The notes beneath the pieces are model-generated. The model was not told where the DNA came from and did no database searches. It was given only the letters and a program-made list of their open reading frames with translations. Shown piece by piece: positions 7,035-15,530 of a DNA stretch of 21,813 nucleotides (position 1 is its first letter; every line of letters starts with the position of its first letter). The translations under genes and the position numbers were made by a program. The stretch lies in assembly GCA_023457715.1 (NCBI GenBank), contig JAEWKR010000015.1, positions 1 to 21,813 of the forward strand, given 5' to 3'. The stretch is from Verrucomicrobiota bacterium. GTDB taxonomy: Bacteria; Verrucomicrobiota; Verrucomicrobiia; Opitutales; Opitutaceae.

Positions 7035-8135
7035 ATGCCCACCCTCAAGTTTGCCGTCCTGGCTGGTGACTATATCGGACCTGAAGTGATGAACGAGGCG
7101 CTGCGCGTCCTCGATCACGTCGCGAAGCAGGAGAACCTCACCCTCTCGTACACCAAGGCCGACGTGGGCGGAGCCGGGATCGACAACCATGGCAAAGCTC
7201 TGCCGGATTCGACGCTGAAGGTGTGCTCGGAGGCCGACGCCATTCTCTTCGGTTCCGTCGGCGGTCCGAAATGGGAAAAGCTGCCGCCCAAGGAACAGCC
7301 GGAGCGCGCCGCCCTCCTGCCGTTGCGCAAACACTTCACGCTGTTCGCCAACATCCGGCCGGGATTGCTTTACCGGGAGCTGACGGATGCCTCGCCGTTG
7401 AAGACCGACCGCATCCCGGACGGCATCGATATCGTCTGCATCCGTGAGCTTACCGGCGGCCTCTACTTCGGGCTGCCCAAGCAGACCACGACCCTTCCCG
7501 ACGGCGACGTGCAGGCGGTCGACACCATGGTTTACCGCAAGAGCGAGATCGAGCGCATCACCGCCACGGCCATCACCGCGGCGCGCGCCCGCAAGAAAAA
7601 GCTCTGCTCGATCGACAAGGCCAACGTGCTCGAGACCTCCGTGCTGTGGCGCAAAACGGTCACCGACTACGTCGCGCAGCACGCACCCGACCTGGAACTC
7701 AGTCACATGTACGTGGACAACGCCGCGATGCAGCTGGCCCGCAACCCGAACCAGTTCGACGTCTTCGTCACGGAGAACATGTTCGGCGACATCCTCTCCG
7801 ACGAGATGGCGGTCATCTGCGGGTCGCTCGGCATGTTGTCCTCCGCCTCGCTCGGTGCCGGGAAGAACTCGCTGGGACTGCCCTTCGGCCTCTACGAGCC
7901 CGCCGGCGGCACGGCGCCCGACATCGCGGGCAAGGGCATCGCCAATCCTTGCGCCCAGATTCTGTCCGCGGCCCTCATGCTGCGCTTCAGCTTCGGACTC
8001 GAAAAAATCGCCACGCGGATCGAAACCGCCGTCAAGGCCGCCGTCACCTCCGGCACCCGCACCGGCGACATCGCCTTCGGCAAGCCCTCCGTCGGCACCC
8101 GCGAAATGGCCGACGCGATTATCGGCAAGCTGTAG
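7035..8135 (+). CDS. leuB: 3-isopropylmalate dehydrogenase
   Basis: This 366-residue cytosolic enzyme oxidises and decarboxylates 3-isopropylmalate with NAD+ in leucine synthesis. It resembles the enterobacterial LeuB form closely: FGSVGGPKW, RPGLLYRELTD, RELTGGLYFG (catalytic tyrosine), DKANVLETS (catalytic lysine), NMFGDILSDE (metal-binding aspartates), GSLGMLSSASLG and YEPAGGTAPDIAGKGIANP. The LYEPAGG form separates it from the YEPxHG form and from isocitrate dehydrogenase. One oddity is GDYIGPEV at residues 11-18, where nearly all members have GDGIGPE. No other leu genes are near, so it is unlinked from leuA and leuCD here. Its start is preceded by the pyrimidine tract, without a ribosome site. 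Confidence 0.95.
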   Translation: MPTLKFAVLAGDYIGPEVMNEALRVLDHVAKQENLTLSYTKADVGGAGIDNHGKALPDSTLKVCSEADAILFGSVGGPKWEKLPPKEQPERAALLPLRKHFTLFANIRPGLLYRELTDASPLKTDRIPDGIDIVCIRELTGGLYFGLPKQTTTLPDGDVQAVDTMVYRKSEIERITATAITAARARKKKLCSIDKANVLETSVLWRKTVTDYVAQHAPDLELSHMYVDNAAMQLARNPNQFDVFVTENMFGDILSDEMAVICGSLGMLSSASLGAGKNSLGLPFGLYEPAGGTAPDIAGKGIANPCAQILSAALMLRFSFGLEKIATRIETAVKAAVTSGTRTGDIAFGKPSVGTREMADAIIGKL

Positions 8136-8171
8136 GCGGTAAGCTTTAGGCTTTAGGCTTTTGCAGACGGA

Positions 8172-8320
8172 TTAACCACGAATGGACACGAATGAACACG
8201 AATAGGAGAGGAAACTCGGATGCAGCCCGTCCGTAGTCCCGCTCACTGTTTTGTGCCTGCGCGGAAGTGACGATTTTCCCAAGTCTTCATTCGTGTCGAT
8301 TCGTGTCCATTCGTGGTTAA
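8172..8320. mobile_element. 149-bp MITE-like element with 32-bp terminal inverted repeats
   Basis: The ends 8172-8203 (ttaaccacgaatggacacga...) and 8289-8320 are inverted copies matching at 30 of 32 bases. The interior and right arm match window bases 1-114, and the match continues to 8333. There is no open frame, so it would be non-autonomous. It lies between convergent leuB and ROK genes. Flanking cttaggc-type words (tttaggctttaggc at about 8145 and 8334) adjoin it. No clear target-site duplication is seen, so a REP-like or structural repeat is an alternative to a transposon. Confidence 0.65.
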
Positions 8321-8349
8321 CTGAATCGTTCCGGTTTAGGCTTTAGGCT

Positions 8350-8363
8350 GCCCGCTTGCGGGC
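8350..8363. repeat. Perfect 6-bp hairpin in leuB/ROK spacer
   Basis: The sequence gcccgcttgcgggc pairs fully with a 2-base loop. It lies in the rest of the convergent spacer (8334-8441), which also has ctttaggctttaggc on one side and its rough complement cgcctaaagcc on the other (about 8388-8403), so a larger fold is possible. No T-run follows. Confidence 0.5.
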
Positions 8364-8441
8364 GCTCCGGAGATCGAAGCTTAACGCCTATCGCCTAAAG
8401 CCTATCGCTTTGCCCCCTCTTTGGGATTTGGGATTTCCACC

Positions 8442-9536
8442 CTACATCACCACCGTCACCGGGTGGTCGGTGCCCGTGACCGGGATGCGTTCCGGTTGCT
8501 TGGTCGACGAGTACAACGCGACCAGGGCGGCGCCGATCGCTTGCGAGAGTTCGCCCAGAGTCGCGGGCACGACCTTGACGCACCGACGCTGGGTCGGCCA
8601 GAGGTACGGTTCGGCGGCCTTGCGAATCCCGTCCAGGTAGCGGTTGCGGAACTCCTCCGTCGTCGCTTCCGGATCGATCAGTCCACCGCCGATGACGACA
8701 TACTCGGCATCGAGCGCCAGCGCGAGATTGGCCACATGCAGCCCGAGCGCGCGCGCCTGGAAGTCGAAGATCTCCAGCGCCAGCGGATCGCCTTTCTGCG
8801 CGCGCGTGCGGAGCGAGAGCACCTTCTCCTTGGTCGTCGCCGTCGAAGTCGCGAGCTCGTGGTTCGGGTACTTCGGCAGGAAATGCGCCAGGAGTTGCGG
8901 GAGACCCGAGATCGTCGTGTACGCCTCGACGCAGCCCCAGTCCCGGCCGCAGCCGCAGGCGAAGGGCTTGATGCCACCCAGCAGATGCAGCGGCGCCGGC
9001 ATGTGCCCGGCTTCCATGCCCGCCAGGGTGTCGCCGTCCAAGGGCAGCCCGTTGGCATCCATATACGCCGCCCCCAGACCCGAGCCCGGAGCCAGCATCA
9101 CCACGCTCGCACGGCGGGTTCCGCGGACGCGGGCCGCCTCGCCCACCCCGCCGTAGTTGCCGTCGTTGCCCACCACGAGCGGGATCGGCCGGCCCGCCTT
9201 GCTGGCCAGCGCCGCCGAGTATTCCGCGTAGAAATCCCAGCCCGCGAACGAGGCCGGCAGGTTGGCGCTCTTGTCCAGGACTCCATAACGCTGATACGGC
9301 CCCGGGATCGCCAGACCGACCCCGCGGACCTGGTCCCACCCGAGATTGTTGTCGGCCAGGAAGCCCGTGACGCCATCGACCCACCCCGCGATCACCGCCG
9401 CGGTGCCCAGTTGGGAATTCGTCGAGGATTGCCGGAGTTTCAGGGAGATCGGCGAGCCGTCGGCCCAGACCCCGCCCGTTTTGGACGTGGTCGCGCCGGA
9501 ATCAGTACCGATGTAAACGAGGCGGTCAGAGCTCAT
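8442..9536 (-). CDS. ROK-family sugar kinase
   Basis: This 364-residue protein belongs to the ROK family and probably phosphorylates glucose or an amino sugar with ATP. An N-terminal phosphate-binding stretch, GTDSGATTSKTGGV, starts at residue 10. The catalytic aspartate should be D125 in VGNDGNYGGVGE. A second glycine-rich ATP loop, APGSGLGAAY, starts near 149. Zinc-type ligands are H178 and the cysteines of CGCGRDWGCVE (194-204). That motif has one residue more than the usual CxCGxxGCxE. There is no N-terminal helix-turn-helix, so it is a kinase rather than a ROK repressor. It is convergent with leuB; a same-strand hydrolase gene ends at 10849-9605, upstream of it by 68 bases, so the two could be cotranscribed. 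The sugar is not predictable. Confidence 0.88.
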   Translation of the reverse strand: MSSDRLVYIGTDSGATTSKTGGVWADGSPISLKLRQSSTNSQLGTAAVIAGWVDGVTGFLADNNLGWDQVRGVGLAIPGPYQRYGVLDKSANLPASFAGWDFYAEYSAALASKAGRPIPLVVGNDGNYGGVGEAARVRGTRRASVVMLAPGSGLGAAYMDANGLPLDGDTLAGMEAGHMPAPLHLLGGIKPFACGCGRDWGCVEAYTTISGLPQLLAHFLPKYPNHELATSTATTKEKVLSLRTRAQKGDPLALEIFDFQARALGLHVANLALALDAEYVVIGGGLIDPEATTEEFRNRYLDGIRKAAEPYLWPTQRRCVKVVPATLGELSQAIGAALVALYSSTKQPERIPVTGTDHPVTVVM

Positions 9537-9604
9537 GTAAAGGGCGAGGTTCGAGAGAAAGCAGGTGCCGTCAACGGCGGGGTGCTATGATCAATAGAGA
9601 ATCG

Positions 9605-10849
9605 TCAGCGGACCAAGGCTTGGTAAGTGAGAACCTTGATCCGTTGATTGAGATTGGAACCCCCGGCGGGCATGAGCTGCGTCATGAGAAACGCCACGAG
9701 ACGTTCCTTGGGATCAACGACATACTGCGGGAAATACGCGCTGCCCCACCCGTAGGCGCCTTCGCTGCCGAGTTCCCCCGCCGCGCCGACGTCGGTCGTC
9801 ACCCAGAATCCGAGCCCGAACGCCCCCCGGTCCCCGCCGTATTTGTCGCCCGTGTGATTGGCGGTCATGAGCTGCACCGACTTGGGACTGAGCACACGCG
9901 CTCCGTCGAGCGTTCCGCCATTCAGCAGCATCTGGAGCAGCCGCCCATAGTCGGCCGCGGTCGACAGCAGCCCCGCACCACCTGAAAAACACTTCCGGGG
10001 GCCGTCCACATAATGGCCCTGGCTGCCGACGACGAGCCGGCCGCCTTCGCGTCCGTACACCTTGGCGAGGCGGTTCACCTTGTCGCGCGGGAGAAAGAAG
10101 CACGTATCCGGCATCTGGAGAGGCGCGAAGATCCGCGTCGCGAAAAACTCGTCGAGCGGCTGACCGGACACCACCTCGACGACCCGGCCCAGCACATCGG
10201 TGGCGTAACCGTACTGCCAGGCCTCGCCGGGCTGTCCGTGCAAAGGCAGGCGCGCGAGCCGGTCGATCACGTCCGCCAGCGTCTCGTCCTTGTCCGCGAA
10301 ATACCAGCCATGAAGTCCCGCCCGCTTGTAGTCCTCGACCGCGGGCCCGTCGCCATAAGTCAGCCCGGCCATGTGCGTGAGGAGGTCGCGGATCTGAATC
10401 GGACGTTTCACCGGCACGGTCGTGTACGGAGTTCCGGGAGACGATCCCGCGGGCGGCGGCACGGCCACCACGCTGTTCTTGAAGCCGGGGATGAACTTCG
10501 AAACCGGGTCGTGCATCATCAGGCGGCCTTCCTCGTACAGCATCATGATCGCCACGCTGGTCACCGCCTTGCTCATCGACGCGATCCGGAAGATCGTATC
10601 CGCCGTCATGGGCTGCTTCGCCTCGACATCCCGATAGCCAAAGGGCTTGAGCTGCACGATCTGTCCGTCACGGGCCACGTACATCACGCCCCCGGCAAGT
10701 TCCTGTTGTTCGACGCTGGCCTGCAATGTCGTATCCAGACGCGCCAGGCGTTCGGGATCGAACCCGAGCGTTGCGGGGTCGGCCGCGAAGCAGGCCGAAC
10801 CGATGATGCACGCCGTCAAAACAGGGGTCAGCAACCGGGGAAAGCGCAT
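9605..10849 (-). CDS. Exported beta-lactamase-fold serine hydrolase
   Basis: This 414-residue protein of the class C beta-lactamase/esterase group (Pfam Beta-lactamase) has a signal peptide, MRFPRLLTPVLTACIIGSACFA (1-22), so it acts in the periplasm or outside. The nucleophile motif SMSK is at residues 91-94. The second motif tyrosine is in WQYGYATDVLG (Y213), as is common in esterase-like members, and a GWGSAYF segment near the end takes the place of the KTG/HxG box. Members include esterases, D-aminopeptidases and beta-lactamases. Antibiotic resistance cannot be inferred from this family. The ATG at 10849 starts the signal peptide. The frame is open further upstream without any protein-like content. 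The gene is divergent from the subtilisin-like protease across 121 bases. Confidence 0.88.
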   Translation of the reverse strand: MRFPRLLTPVLTACIIGSACFAADPATLGFDPERLARLDTTLQASVEQQELAGGVMYVARDGQIVQLKPFGYRDVEAKQPMTADTIFRIASMSKAVTSVAIMMLYEEGRLMMHDPVSKFIPGFKNSVVAVPPPAGSSPGTPYTTVPVKRPIQIRDLLTHMAGLTYGDGPAVEDYKRAGLHGWYFADKDETLADVIDRLARLPLHGQPGEAWQYGYATDVLGRVVEVVSGQPLDEFFATRIFAPLQMPDTCFFLPRDKVNRLAKVYGREGGRLVVGSQGHYVDGPRKCFSGGAGLLSTAADYGRLLQMLLNGGTLDGARVLSPKSVQLMTANHTGDKYGGDRGAFGLGFWVTTDVGAAGELGSEGAYGWGSAYFPQYVVDPKERLVAFLMTQLMPAGGSNLNQRIKVLTYQALVR

Positions 10850-10970
10850 GGCCCGAGCGAACAGCGCCGGCCGTCCCACGTCACGCGTTTTAATCCGGAG
10901 CGAGCCGGAAGGGTCTCCCGCGTCCGCCGGCCCTCGTTGCTTTCTTCCGCGCTTCCGCTTCCTTCCCCGC

Positions 10971-12593
10971 ATGTCTCGCCTCGCCGCGCCCCTCGCGCTT
11001 CTGCTGCTCATCCTTGCAGCGACCGTGTTCGTGCGCCGCGAGCGGCCGGACGCGCCCCCCGCGCCGGAACCCGCCCGCGCCAGCGCGGGGGCGCCCCGGA
11101 CTCCTCCCCCGGCGCCGCTGGCCGCCGCGTCCGAGCCGATCGATGATCTGACCGCGCTGGCCGGGACGATCGACCGTCTCCTGGACCGCCGCGACGCCCG
11201 GCCGGGCGAACTCGTGCTCACCTTCAAGGACCTGGCCGCCCTGCACGCCTTTCTTGATCGCGCCGCCGCCGCAGGAATCACCGTCCTGGACCGCTCGGAT
11301 GCGCTTCACGCGGTGCGCCTCCGCCTGGACGACCGCCAGCGCGCCGCCCGTGAGCTCGCCGTCTCCGCGGATAGCCTCGCCGACGTATCCGCCAACCTGA
11401 TCTTCGCCGCGCCCGGAGTGCCGCCGCGGGAGCGCCGCCCCGACGGCACGCAGGTACCCTTCGGCAACACGGCGCTGGAATTCCTCGACGCGGCCGCCGA
11501 TCGCGCCGGGCGCGGCCGCGGCGTGACGATCGCCATCCTCGATACGGGCGTCGCGCCCGATCCCACGTTCGCGCCCGCGCGGCTCACCACGCTGGATCTC
11601 GGTCTGGGCTCGGGTCCCGGGGCCGCACCGGGGGACGGACACGGCACTGCCGTCGCCGCGCTCGCCGCCGGCGAGGGGGCCGATGCCGCCGGCGTCGCTC
11701 CCGGCGCCAGCCTGCTCAGCATCCGGGTCACCGACGAGGCCGGCACCAGCGACATCTTCACTCTTTCCCGCGCCATCGTCGCCGCCACCGACGCCGGCGC
11801 GCGCGTCATCAACGTCAGCCTCGGCGGGTATGGAACCAACGCCGCGCTCGATGCCGCGATCGGCTACGCGTCGCGCCACGGGACGATCATTGTCGCCGCC
11901 GCGGGCAACGACCAGGCCGCGCGACTCACCTGGCCGGCCGCTGATCCGCGGGTGGTCTCCGTCGGTGCGGTCGACCGCACGGAACAGCAGGTCACGTTCT
12001 CCAACTCCGGCGCCCAGCTCTGGCTTTCCGCCCCGGGACTCGGCGTGCAGACGGCCTGGACCGCGGGCAACCGCGTGGCGGTCAGCGGCACCTCCGCGAG
12101 CGCCCCGCTCGTCAGCGGCGCCCTCGCGGCGCTGCTGGCGCAGAATCCCGGCCTCACCGCCGCCGACGCGGCGCGTCATCTGGCGCAGTACACGAGCGAC
12201 GCGGGACCTCCCGGGTCGGACCCCGCCTTCGGCGCCGGAATCCTCAACGTGGGCTGGGCCTTGAACGCCGCCAATCCCACGCGGATCGACACGGCGGTGG
12301 CCGCGCACCATTTCGACCCGGCGACCTCCACCCTGTCGGTCACGGTCCAGAATCGCAGCGGCCGGCCCGTCAGCGGACTGACCCTCGCGGTGAATGCCGA
12401 CGGCACGACGGAACATGCCATTGGCCAGCTCGCGGTCGGCGAGAGCCGCACCATCGCGATCCGCGTCAGCTCGACCGCCCTGGCGTCCGGAAACCTCACC
12501 ATCGCCTCGAGCCTGCGCAATGCCGCGGGCACGGTCGACGCCGTGCCGGGCAACAACGGCCGCACCAGCGTGCTGGTCCTGCCCCGTCGCTGA
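10971..12593 (+). CDS. Exported S8-family (subtilisin-like) serine protease
   Basis: This 540-residue protein has a hydrophobic N-terminal segment (about 5-20) as signal or anchor, then a proline/alanine-rich linker, and a possible propeptide-like region (about 55-150). The catalytic domain (about 165-440) has all residues in order: D191 (AILDTGV), H224 (GDGHGTAVAALAAG), oxyanion N313 (AAAGND) and S375 (SGTSASAP). The C-terminal 100 residues (LSVTVQNRSGRPVSGLTL, then ESRTIAIRV) look like a CARDB-type beta-sandwich that could bind a surface or substrate. The ATG at 10971 begins the signal, and an open upstream extension was rejected because it overlaps the divergent hydrolase gene. It probably has a nutritional or processing role. 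Confidence 0.92.
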   Translation: MSRLAAPLALLLLILAATVFVRRERPDAPPAPEPARASAGAPRTPPPAPLAAASEPIDDLTALAGTIDRLLDRRDARPGELVLTFKDLAALHAFLDRAAAAGITVLDRSDALHAVRLRLDDRQRAARELAVSADSLADVSANLIFAAPGVPPRERRPDGTQVPFGNTALEFLDAAADRAGRGRGVTIAILDTGVAPDPTFAPARLTTLDLGLGSGPGAAPGDGHGTAVAALAAGEGADAAGVAPGASLLSIRVTDEAGTSDIFTLSRAIVAATDAGARVINVSLGGYGTNAALDAAIGYASRHGTIIVAAAGNDQAARLTWPAADPRVVSVGAVDRTEQQVTFSNSGAQLWLSAPGLGVQTAWTAGNRVAVSGTSASAPLVSGALAALLAQNPGLTAADAARHLAQYTSDAGPPGSDPAFGAGILNVGWALNAANPTRIDTAVAAHHFDPATSTLSVTVQNRSGRPVSGLTLAVNADGTTEHAIGQLAVGESRTIAIRVSSTALASGNLTIASSLRNAAGTVDAVPGNNGRTSVLVLPRR

Positions 12594-12597
12594 CGGC

Positions 12598-12664
12598 GCA
12601 GGCGGCTGAAGCACCAACTCCCTCCCAACGGGTTCGAGAGGACGACGGCGCTTCCGCCGCCTGC
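12598..12664. terminator. Bidirectional hairpin between convergent protease and kinase genes
   Basis: Bases 12598-12612 (gcaggcggctgaagc) pair with 12650-12664 at 14 of 15 positions. The 75-base gap between the two stop codons is almost filled by this stem and its 37-base loop. It probably separates the converging transcripts. There is no T-run, so an intrinsic mechanism is not assured. Confidence 0.55.
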
Positions 12665-12668
12665 CTGG

Positions 12669-14594
12669 TCATCGCACCACGAAGGACGTCCGCGCGGGCG
12701 CCGACAGAAGCTCGTGGACCAGTTCCAACAGGACGTCCGCCTTGAAGGGCTTCATCAGGAGCGCGTCGGCGAATTCCTCCGGGCGATAGTCCTCCCGGTT
12801 GCCCAGCCCGCTGGCCAGCCCGCTGACCACCAGCAGCCGCGAGGCCGGGTTGATCCGTCGCAAGGCCCGCCCGAACTTCGCCCCGTCGAGATTGGGCATA
12901 TGCAGGTCGGAGATCACCAGCTTGATCTCCGCCGCTCGATGGGCGAACACCGCGGTGGCATCGATGCCGTCCGCCGCCTCGATCACCCGGTACCCCTGCC
13001 GGTCGAGCATCTGCGCGATCATCTCGCGGATCTGTTCCTCGTCGTCCACCACGAGGATCAACTCGCCCTTGCCCCGCTGCAGGAGCGGCAGCGACGCGAC
13101 GACGGCGTCCGGCACCTGGCTGGCCGCCGCCGGCAGATAGATGCGGAATGTCGTCCCCTGCCCGGCTGCGCTCCCGACGTCGATGAACCCCTGGTGCCCC
13201 TGCACGATGCCGCGCACCGTGGAGAGCCCGAGTCCCGTCCCGGCCCCGGGCGCCTTCGTGGTGAAGAACGGCTCCCAGATCCGCTTGAGCAGTTCGGGAG
13301 GGATTCCGGTCCCCGTATCCGAAACCTCGATCAGCACGAAAGGCCCCGGACGGGCCCCGGGCAGCCGGGCCGCTTCCGCGGGGCCGAGGAGCCGGTTGGC
13401 CGCCGTCAGCCGCAGCGTGCCGCCCTCGGGCATGGCGTCGCGGGCGTTCACGCACAGGTTGAGCAGGACCTGGTGGACCTGGGTCGGGTTGCCCGTGATG
13501 GGCCAAAGATCCGTGTCGGCCGCATGGTGCAGCCGGATCGACTTGGGAAAGGTGCCGGTGATGACTCCGGCGATGTCGCGCAGGAGGTGCTTGGCCTGGA
13601 CCAGGTGCTGCTCACCGGCGACGCCGTGCGCGAACGACAGGATCTGCCGCACCAGGTGCGCGCCCCGCTCCGCGCTGCGCTCCAGGGTATCCAGCAGCTG
13701 GATCGAGGTCGCATCCGTGGCCTGGTCCCGCAGCATCGGCGTCGCGAGCAGGATGGGCGCCAGCATGTTGTTGAGATCGTGGGCGATGCCCGCCGCGAGC
13801 AGCCCGAGGTTCTCCAGCCGCTGCGCGCGCAGGAATTGGTCCTCGAGCCGCTTCCTCGCCGTGATGTCCGAACTGATGCACAGCCAGCCTTTCGGCCGTC
13901 CGGCCTGGTCGAACGTCAGGCTCTGCCGCGACTCGATGATCAGCACCTCGCCCGTGCGGCGGTGCACCTGGAGTTCCCCCGCCCACACCCCCTCCGCGTT
14001 GCGGCGGACCCGGCATTCGGCGGTGGCAGCCCCGACGACCGGGGCCACGCACGCGTCCGCCGGGGCCCCCACCGCCTCGGCCGCCGTCCAGCCAAACATC
14101 TGCTCGGCGCCCGAGTTCCAGTACACGACCCGGTCCGCGATGTCGGTGATGTAGATCGCCTCCCGCGCCTGATCCAGCATCGTACCCAACTCCTGGATGC
14201 GGGCCTCGGCGCTGAGCCGCTGCCGCCGCTCCGCCGCGGACGCCAGCGTCCGCGGCAGCACCATCAGCAGCCGGCGGAGCCGGTCCTTCAGCACATAATC
14301 GTCCGCCCCCAGCCGCATCGCCTCGATCGCGCGGTCCTCCCCGATCGTCCCGGAAACGAAGATGAACGGCGTCTCGGGCGCCGACAGCTTCGCCAGCCGC
14401 AGGGCCTCCGGCCCGTCGAACGACGGCAGTGCGTAATCGGAAAGGATGACGTCGTAGGGCCCTCCGTGCAGGGCCCGGACGAGCGCATCGCGACTTGCCA
14501 CCCACGTGAGGTGGCAATGCGGCCACTCGGACACCAGGAGGCGCCGGACGATCTCGGCATCGTTTTCGTCATCTTCGATATGCAATACCTTCAT
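12669..14594 (-). CDS. Hybrid sensor histidine kinase, REC-PAS-HisKA-HATPase-REC
   Basis: This 641-residue soluble signalling protein has a receiver at 1-120 (phosphoacceptor D53 in LSDYALPSFDG), a PAS domain at about 135-250 (VVYWNSGAEQMFGWT) and a dimerisation domain with H272 (GIAHDLNN). The ATPase domain (about 365-490) shows NLCVNARDAM, DTGTGIP and GTGLGLSTV. A second receiver (about 512-636) has D563 (ISDLHMPNLDG). With no membrane segment, it is cytoplasmic and probably takes phosphate input through the first receiver. The HDLNN H-box is typical of HWE-independent NtrB-like hybrid kinases. The gene starts 31 bases after the YcaO gene on the same strand, so it is probably cotranscribed with it and the peptide. 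No DNA-binding domain is present. Confidence 0.92.
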   Translation of the reverse strand: MKVLHIEDDENDAEIVRRLLVSEWPHCHLTWVASRDALVRALHGGPYDVILSDYALPSFDGPEALRLAKLSAPETPFIFVSGTIGEDRAIEAMRLGADDYVLKDRLRRLLMVLPRTLASAAERRQRLSAEARIQELGTMLDQAREAIYITDIADRVVYWNSGAEQMFGWTAAEAVGAPADACVAPVVGAATAECRVRRNAEGVWAGELQVHRRTGEVLIIESRQSLTFDQAGRPKGWLCISSDITARKRLEDQFLRAQRLENLGLLAAGIAHDLNNMLAPILLATPMLRDQATDATSIQLLDTLERSAERGAHLVRQILSFAHGVAGEQHLVQAKHLLRDIAGVITGTFPKSIRLHHAADTDLWPITGNPTQVHQVLLNLCVNARDAMPEGGTLRLTAANRLLGPAEAARLPGARPGPFVLIEVSDTGTGIPPELLKRIWEPFFTTKAPGAGTGLGLSTVRGIVQGHQGFIDVGSAAGQGTTFRIYLPAAASQVPDAVVASLPLLQRGKGELILVVDDEEQIREMIAQMLDRQGYRVIEAADGIDATAVFAHRAAEIKLVISDLHMPNLDGAKFGRALRRINPASRLLVVSGLASGLGNREDYRPEEFADALLMKPFKADVLLELVHELLSAPARTSFVVR

Positions 14595-14625
14595 CGGGAG
14601 CGGGGCTGGAGGAACCGACTCGTGG

Positions 14626-15516
14626 TCAGAGGAAGAAGTAATCCTGAACAGGCTCGAGGAACCCGAGGCCGGGCGGCCTCAGCGCGAAGCGCCATACGGT
14701 GGCATACTCGCTCCACGGGCCCGGTATTTCGGCGTCGCAGATGATCTCCGGCTCCGGGCAGGTCGGGGCTGCGATCGTGTTCACCCGCCGCTGGAAGCGC
14801 TCAAACCCTTCGGGCGAAGCAAAAAAAGCGAGCCGACGCTCGAAGACGTTGGTCAACGGTTTGCCCGTCCGGACGAGCCGGCCCAGCCACCACGCGCGGA
14901 GCGCCGACTCATGCCGCGCGAGTTCGCGGATGGCCCGCTCGCAGGCGCCGGAGAAGGACTCGTCCGCGGCGTGGCCATAGACATAGCCCCCCCAGGAGGT
15001 GCGGCCGTAGACCACCACCGTGATGCCGCCGAAAGGCCCGTCGATCGCGACCGCCGAAATGCCGGGCCAGTCGGTGTCGAACCGGCGCCCCGGCAGCCGG
15101 CCCTCCCACCACGCAATCAGGCAATAACGCTCGATCGCCTCCAGTACGGACCGCTTCCGCGCCTGCCGGCCAAACAACCCGGGGAAGGCCGACATGCCAC
15201 AGCTCGTCGGGTCGATGTCGAAGCCGTAATCGGCGGCGTGTTCGCTGCCCACCAGCGACGCAAAGCACCACCGTTCCAAGGCTTCCGAGACGGCGATGTG
15301 CCGGGCGACGGCCGGAAGCTCGTGGACCCCGGAGCCGTCGGCCGTCGCGCTGAAGATCGACAGGTCATGGCGCCGGGCCAGCCCCGGTCTTAGCGTGGCG
15401 TTGGCCAAGGTCACCGCTCGACCACGCAGGTCGAACGGACCGGTTTCTAACCTCGCGACGGGCCCGCCGTTTTCGGCGAGCACGTTGCGATAGCGGAATG
15501 AGGCGAGGTTGAGCAT
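14626..15516 (-). CDS. Stand-alone YcaO-domain protein
   Basis: This 296-residue protein carries the three helices that mark the YcaO ATP-dependent cyclodehydratase/thioamidation fold: SEALERW at 77-83, EAIERYCLIAWWEGRLPG at 126-143, and a third helix with E193 and E199 (CERAIRELARHE). DPTSCGMSA before the second helix corresponds to the family's DPxSxG segment, and LRPPGLG near the C-terminus to its PGL segment. YcaO enzymes use ATP to activate backbone amides, making azolines, amidines or thioamides in peptides. It is short (relatives are often 350-450 residues), lacks the PxPxP tail of azoline-forming members, and has no E1-like, SagB or TfuA partner nearby. The ATG at 15516, just before the conserved N-terminal part, lies 14 bases after the small peptide gene; the longer frame reaching 15768 is the peptide region in another frame. 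Membership is fairly clear; the activity is unknown. Confidence 0.8.
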   Translation of the reverse strand: MLNLASFRYRNVLAENGGPVARLETGPFDLRGRAVTLANATLRPGLARRHDLSIFSATADGSGVHELPAVARHIAVSEALERWCFASLVGSEHAADYGFDIDPTSCGMSAFPGLFGRQARKRSVLEAIERYCLIAWWEGRLPGRRFDTDWPGISAVAIDGPFGGITVVVYGRTSWGGYVYGHAADESFSGACERAIRELARHESALRAWWLGRLVRTGKPLTNVFERRLAFFASPEGFERFQRRVNTIAAPTCPEPEIICDAEIPGPWSEYATVWRFALRPPGLGFLEPVQDYFFL

Positions 15517-15530
15517 GGGGTTTCCGTGGC

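Noticed and set aside
8421..9590. Plus-strand frame opposite the ROK kinase
   Set aside because: It is Arg/Gln/His-rich shadow coding; the minus-strand ROK motifs are convincing.
9605..10849. Antibiotic-resistance beta-lactamase
   Set aside because: The fold includes many esterases and peptidases. The second motif is YGY rather than the YAN of class C lactamases, so no resistance role is supported.
10890..12617. Long minus-strand frame opposite the subtilisin-like protease
   Set aside because: It is Gly/Arg-rich with no motif, whereas the plus strand has all the catalytic residues in order.
12714..14744. Long open frame on the plus strand opposite the REC-PAS-kinase-REC gene
   Set aside because: It has no recognisable domain, is rich in Arg, Gln and Pro, and mirrors a well-supported kinase. 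Such shadows are expected in high-GC DNA.
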